A stretch of 64,000 nt of DNA, taken from assembly GCA_017303635.1 (NCBI GenBank), contig JAFLCG010000002.1, positions 220,918-284,917 on the forward strand, written 5' to 3'. Under the pieces are notes generated by a model. That model worked only from the letters and a program-made list of their open reading frames with translations. It searched no databases and was not told the DNA's origin. Below are positions 60,640 to 64,000 of this stretch, one piece after another. The translations under genes were made by a program, and so were the position numbers. Each line of letters opens with the position of its first letter. Within the stretch, counting starts at the first letter, position 1. The stretch comes from Anaerolineae bacterium. GTDB taxonomy: Bacteria > Chloroflexota > Anaerolineae > Aggregatilineales > Phototrophicaceae.

Positions 60640-61086
60640 TTAGTGCGGCGGGCAGAAGCGCATCACAAACCGCCCCAGCAAGTCCGTCAGTGAATGCAGT
60701 TCTTCCGCTGTATATTGCCCATCCAAAAGGTGCGATGTCTCCGCAAAGACCACCCGCGCCTGTTGGAGGCGGGATTTACCTTCGGCTGTGATCTCCACAT
60801 AGACTACTCGGCGGTCGGCATCACTGCGGAGTCGTCGGACGAGCCGGTCCGCTTCCAACCGATCCACCAGAGGCGTCATGTTGCTCTTGCCCGTACCGAG
60901 CCGTTCCGCCAGTTCACTCAAGGGCAGCATCTCATTTGCCTGTGTGAGAATCTGCAAGGTGTAGAACTTGGCCGCTGACAGTTCCAGCGCCAGCAGCTTC
61001 TCATCTAACAGGGTGGTCATCGCCCGCCCGGCGCTGATGAGTAGCTGCATGAGATCAGGTTGGTAGGTTTCGCTCATTTCGTTCAT
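60640..61086 (-). CDS. MarR-family transcriptional regulator
   Basis: The product is 148 residues. The winged helix has ALELSAAKFYTLQILTQANE, LPLSELAERLGTGKSNMTPL then VDRLEADRLVRRLRSDADRR and VVYVEITAEGKSRLQ, typical MarR. The flanking helices form the dimer. The start may be 61086 or 61077; no clear ribosome site is present. It precedes a degenerate SDR gene and likely controls it through the dyad in between. Confidence 0.85.
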   Translation of the reverse strand: MNEMSETYQPDLMQLLISAGRAMTTLLDEKLLALELSAAKFYTLQILTQANEMLPLSELAERLGTGKSNMTPLVDRLEADRLVRRLRSDADRRVVYVEITAEGKSRLQQARVVFAETSHLLDGQYTAEELHSLTDLLGRFVMRFCPPH

Positions 61087-61133
61087 CACCAAACAATACA
61101 CCTATGAACCAATTTCGGGAACTAGCAAAAATG

Positions 61134-61766
61134 CTAGGATTGCTTATCCAACCGCCCCTCTACCGCAGCCACAATATCCGCCTGCACCTCGGCCACTGCG
61201 CGATCCGCATTGATGGTCACCCAGCGTCCCGGTTCCTGGGAGGCCAGTGTATGATAGCCACCCCGCACCCGCTGGTGAAATTCTAACGCCATCGCATCCA
61301 GCCGGTTCCATTCTTCGCCCTGGGCCAGGGCGCTCAGGCGGCGCTGAATCCCGGCTTCCGGGGCAATATCCAGCAGAATGGTCAGGTCAGGCCGTAAGCC
61401 GCCGGTCGCAAACTGCGTGATCGTCCGCAGCGTCTCCAGATCAAGGCCATGCCCATAGCCCTGATAGGCATAGGTCGAATCGAAGAAACGGTCGCAAATA
61501 ACGATGCCCCCTGCCTTCAGGTGAGGCCGGATAACCTCTTCCACGATCTGGGCACGCGAGGCACTGAATAACAGCAGTTCAGCGCGTGGGTGCATTGCCT
61601 GGTTCTTCATATCATGCAGAATCTGCCGGATCTGGTTACCAATGGCAGTACCACCCGGCTCCCGCGTCAACAGAACATGGTGCCCGCGCTCACGCAGGGT
61701 GTTGGCAATTTGTCCCACCTGCGTGGTTTTCCCGCTGCCGTCCGGACCTTCAAAGGTGATAAACAT
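61134..61766 (-). CDS. tmk: Thymidylate kinase
   Basis: The product is 210 residues from this ATG, the usual length. FITFEGPDGSGKTTQVGQIA is the P-loop start, LTREPGGT the DRE/REPG motif, LLFSASRAQ and ICDRFFDSTYAYQGYGHGLD the dTMP-binding region, and the lid region has RRLSALAQGEEWNRLDAMAL. It phosphorylates dTMP to dTDP. The frame extends 34 codons upstream, but that part has no family similarity and neither start has a good ribosome site. It is monocistronic. Confidence 0.92.
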   Translation of the reverse strand: MFITFEGPDGSGKTTQVGQIANTLRERGHHVLLTREPGGTAIGNQIRQILHDMKNQAMHPRAELLLFSASRAQIVEEVIRPHLKAGGIVICDRFFDSTYAYQGYGHGLDLETLRTITQFATGGLRPDLTILLDIAPEAGIQRRLSALAQGEEWNRLDAMALEFHQRVRGGYHTLASQEPGRWVTINADRAVAEVQADIVAAVEGRLDKQS

Positions 61767-62038
61767 AGGTGGTTCGTTCTCAGTAGGGACAAGATCACCT
61801 TGTCCGGTGTGATTAATTGTGGGGCGAAATCTGCCTCTAACCGGGAAGCAGGGCTTGAGCTGTCGCATTTTATGTAGAAGGCAGCGTCATGCCAATAGGT
61901 GGTTGCATCTGTGCTGACTTTTTTACGATCTCCTGGGGCGTAGAAGATGCACTCACCGAGTTCTCATCGGTAAAAAACAGGATATTGATACAGTCGGCTT
62001 TATAGTGAAGGGGTAACCCATCAAGGAGAAACTCCACC

Positions 62039-62530
62039 ATGGCAACAAAGAAAGCCCTCACCTTCAAGACCAGTATTGATCTACCTGCCAAGACGCGGGA
62101 GAGTGTCATTGTATTGCTCAACCAGCAGTTGGCCGATACGTTTGATCTGCTCAGCCAGACCAAGCAAGCGCACTGGAACGTGAAGGGCATGAATTTCATT
62201 GCCCTGCATAAACTGTTTGATGAACTGGTTGATACGCTGGAAGACCAGGTGGATGAGATTGCCGAGCGTGTGACCGCGCTGGGCGGTCTGGCAATGGGTA
62301 CGGCACGGATGGCAGCAGCCAACTCGACCCTGCCGGAATTCCCAGCGGTGACGGCGGGCGAGGACGTGGTGAAAGCGCTGGTCGAGCGCTATGCCGCGCT
62401 GGCAAAATCCACCCGCGCAGCCATTGACACCGCTGATAAAGCCGGGGATGCGGACACGGCTGACCTCTTCACAGGGGTATCCCGTGATCTGGATAAGCAC
62501 CTCTGGTTCCTCGAGGCACATTTGCAGTAG
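62039..62530 (+). CDS. dps: Dps-family DNA-binding miniferritin
   Basis: The product is 163 residues. The ferroxidase ligands are His45 (KQAHWNVKG), His57, Asp61, Asp72 and Glu76 (DQVDEIAERV), spaced as in the Escherichia coli protein. FELVDTLEDQVDEIAERV-type helix B and the C-terminal LDKHLWFLEAHLQ complete the fold. A lysine-rich N-terminus (ATKKALTFK) may bind DNA. It stores iron and uses hydrogen peroxide. AAGGAG lies close before the ATG (62023-62028). Confidence 0.93.
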   Translation: MATKKALTFKTSIDLPAKTRESVIVLLNQQLADTFDLLSQTKQAHWNVKGMNFIALHKLFDELVDTLEDQVDEIAERVTALGGLAMGTARMAAANSTLPEFPAVTAGEDVVKALVERYAALAKSTRAAIDTADKAGDADTADLFTGVSRDLDKHLWFLEAHLQ

Positions 62531-62581
62531 GTCCTATCCGTAGGCTTTGGAACAAGCTGTGCCTCCTTCTAAGAGGCACAA

Positions 62582-62613
62582 AGCAAAAAGGCGCATCTAT
62601 CAAGATGCGCCTT
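62582..62613 (-). terminator. Rho-independent terminator of the FmdB-like gene
   Basis: AAGGCGCATCT (62588-62598) and AGATGCGCCTT (62603-62613) form an 11-bp stem. On the minus strand TTTTTGCTT follows. It also separates it from the convergent dps. Confidence 0.85.
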
Positions 62614-62636
62614 CACATTCAGCAATTGACTAGAGG

Positions 62637-62990
62637 CTAATCCGCCGCCGGTGTTGCAGCGGCGGCAGCCGGTTTACTGGCGGGCTTGGCTTCGGCTTTA
62701 GGCTCCGCCTTTGGAGTCGCTTCCGTTCCAGACTCAGCCTTGGCGGCATCGGCTGGTTTAGACTCCGTCGCCGGATTGTCTTTAGGGGTGCTGAGGTTGC
62801 TGCTGCTCCGAGAGCTACCCTTACTATCATTGATGTAGAAGCCACTGCCCTTGAAGATCACCCCGGCGGCCTGGACCACACGGGTGACGGCCTGCCCGGT
62901 ATGCGGGTCAGTCTTCAGGGGGGCATCACTAAAAGACTGCTTGATATCAAAGGTGGTGCCATCTTCACGGCGATAGGTATAAACCGGCAT
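62637..62990 (-). CDS. FmdB-like protein without zinc-binding cysteines
   Basis: The product is 117 residues. MPVYTYRREDGTTFDIKQSF, SDAPLKTDPHTGQAVTRVVQ and VIFKGSGFYINDSK follow the FmdB (CxxC_CxxC_SSSS) regulatory-family pattern position by position. All four cysteines of the zinc ribbon (YxCxxC...CPxC) are replaced (RED, PHTG). The second half is a disordered Ala/Pro/Lys/Glu-rich tail (EATPKAEPKAEAKPASKP). FmdB proteins are putative regulators. Terminator downstream. Confidence 0.75.
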   Translation of the reverse strand: MPVYTYRREDGTTFDIKQSFSDAPLKTDPHTGQAVTRVVQAAGVIFKGSGFYINDSKGSSRSSSNLSTPKDNPATESKPADAAKAESGTEATPKAEPKAEAKPASKPAAAAATPAAD

Positions 62991-63109
62991 TTCTGCTTAC
63001 CTCAACCTCGGTACACAATCCCACACACATAGATTATAGATGCAGGAACACCTCGCTATGTTACCTGATGGATTATCAGATAAACGTTAGCGGGGGCTGA
63101 ATCAGATGC

Positions 63110-64000
63110 TTAGAAACCGCCGTTACGACCACTCGCCATACCCGGCAGCGTATTGAGGAATTCTTCGTTGGTCTCCGTCTGGCGGAAGACATTGACGAAG
63201 CGCTCATAGGCACCGACGATACCCGTTTCCTCATCCTCTGCCAGGCGAGAGTACATGCTGCGGAGGGTATAGACGCGCTGGAGCACATCCGGCCCAAGGA
63301 GCAGGTCTTCGCGGCGGGTCGAGGACTGTTCGATATCGAAGGCGGGGAATACACGGCGTTCCTGAAGCTTGCGGTTCAGGTGGAGTTCCATATTGCCGGT
63401 ACCCTTGAATTCTTCGTAGATGACATCATCCATTTTGCTGCCGGTATTGACCAGGCAGGTGGCGATGATGGTCAGGCTACCGCCTTCTTCAACATTACGG
63501 CCTGCGCCATAAATGCGCTTCGGCGGGTGAATGGCCGAGGGGTCAAGACCACCGGAGAGCGTACGGCCGCTGGTTGGCACCACCAGGTTGTAAGCCCGCG
63601 CCAGACGGGTGATGCTATCCAGCATCAGGACGACGTGTTGGCGGCTTTCCACCAGACGCTTGGCCCGGTTGATCGCCATCTCTGCCACACGAACGTGATG
63701 CTGTACCGGATCATCAAACGTGGAAGCAATAACTTCCGCATCCACCGAACGATCCATGTCGGTCACTTCTTCCGGGCGCTCGCCGATGAGGGCGATCATC
63801 AGGTGGACTTCCGGATAGTTCTTGCTGATGGCGTTAGCAATTTCTTTGAGAACTGTCGTCTTACCGGCCTTGGGCGGGGAGACGATCAAACCGCGCTGAC
63901 CACGCCCGATGGGGGCGATCAGGTTCAGCAAGCGGGTGCTGAGCACGCGCGGGCTGGTTTCAAGGTTGTAGCGTTCGTTCGGGTAAATCGGGGTCAGATC
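63110..64000 (-). CDS. rho: Transcription termination factor Rho, C-terminal part (5' end outside the window)
   Basis: The gene enters from the right edge; the frame continues open to base 64000 ([15 protein letters not shown]). Visible parts are the ATP-binding [20 protein letters not shown] (Walker A), [31 protein letters not shown] (Walker B), the Q-loop [20 protein letters not shown], the R-loop [20 protein letters not shown] and the C-terminal EFLNTLPG. This is the RecA-like motor of Rho that releases RNA from polymerase. The N-terminal RNA-binding part is not in the window. Confidence 0.96.
   Translation of the reverse strand, partial: DLTPIYPNERYNLETSPRVLSTRLLNLIAPIGRGQRGLIVSPPKAGKTTVLKEIANAISKNYPEVHLMIALIGERPEEVTDMDRSVDAEVIASTFDDPVQHHVRVAEMAINRAKRLVESRQHVVLMLDSITRLARAYNLVVPTSGRTLSGGLDPSAIHPPKRIYGAGRNVEEGGSLTIIATCLVNTGSKMDDVIYEEFKGTGNMELHLNRKLQERRVFPAFDIEQSSTRREDLLLGPDVLQRVYTLRSMYSRLAEDEETGIVGAYERFVNVFRQTETNEEFLNTLPGMASGRNGGF

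Noticed and set aside
61767..61868. N-terminal 34-residue extension of thymidylate kinase
   Set aside because: No similarity to the family and no ribosome site; the P-loop start MFITFEGPDG is standard.

Overview
The window looks like chromosomal DNA of a member of the phylum Chloroflexota, most likely an Anaerolineae-type lineage. This is an inference from gene content and style: moderately high GC, secreted proteins with TPTATPVPPTATAEP-like linkers, a sortase and no outer-membrane genes, several DinB-like proteins, and ribosomal protein and RpoA sequences that are clearly bacterial but not proteobacterial. No phage, integrase, IS element, CRISPR array, tRNA or rRNA was found. Both ends cut genes: chrA on the left and rho on the right.

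Layout. 1-9.7 kb: end of a chromate transporter, a secreted DUF4397 protein, a secreted alpha/beta hydrolase divergent from an AraC regulator, a FrnE/DsbA-type oxidoreductase that appears to be a selenoprotein, a GT39-like membrane glycosyltransferase, a membrane-anchored beta-propeller, a small membrane protein, a winged-helix protein and a PlsC-like acyltransferase. 9.7-16 kb: two paralogous SHOCT membrane proteins, an FAD oxidoreductase, a thiolase and malQ. 16-26.8 kb: an orphan OppD/OppF ATPase pair, a PadR regulator divergent from an FAD oxidoreductase, a sugar ABC transporter operon, and a TetR-glycosyltransferase-lipoprotein esterase operon. 26.9-38.6 kb: DinB-like proteins, a 763-residue protein with LNPQPLPP repeats, threonine aldolase with a CPBP-like protein, dgoD, an AlkA-type glycosylase, an FHA-FHA-TIR protein and a secreted SH3b protein. 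38.6-47.9 kb: a broken gene, a WD40-PA14-PD40 mosaic, a DUF4037 protein, a dienelactone hydrolase, a NYN-OST-HTH RNase-like protein, an EEP hydrolase, an MFS transporter and a secreted protein. 48-52.5 kb: the ribosomal cluster rpmJ-rpsM-rpsK-rpoA-rplQ-truA-rplM-rpsI, without rpsD. 52.7-64 kb: response regulator, GntR regulator, histidine kinase, sortase with a partner, single-domain receiver, YceI protein, PD40 propeller, MarR with a degenerate SDR, tmk, dps, an FmdB-like protein and rho.

The strongest unusual signal is at 3736-4341. A DsbA/FrnE gene has an in-frame TGA exactly where the first Cys of its CxxC motif should be. A strong Shine-Dalgarno lies before an upstream ATG, and a stem-loop 26 nt after the TGA fits the bacterial SECIS pattern. 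Other items worth attention are the FHA-FHA-TIR fusion lacking the usual TIR glutamate, an SDR with its whole catalytic triad replaced, two perfect TGTGA-N6-TCACA palindromes, a dispersed family of intergenic palindromes ending in CCCTAC, the mosaic at 39-42 kb, and the missing rpsD.

All calls are by eye from sequence. Family names rest on remembered motifs; no database search was run.
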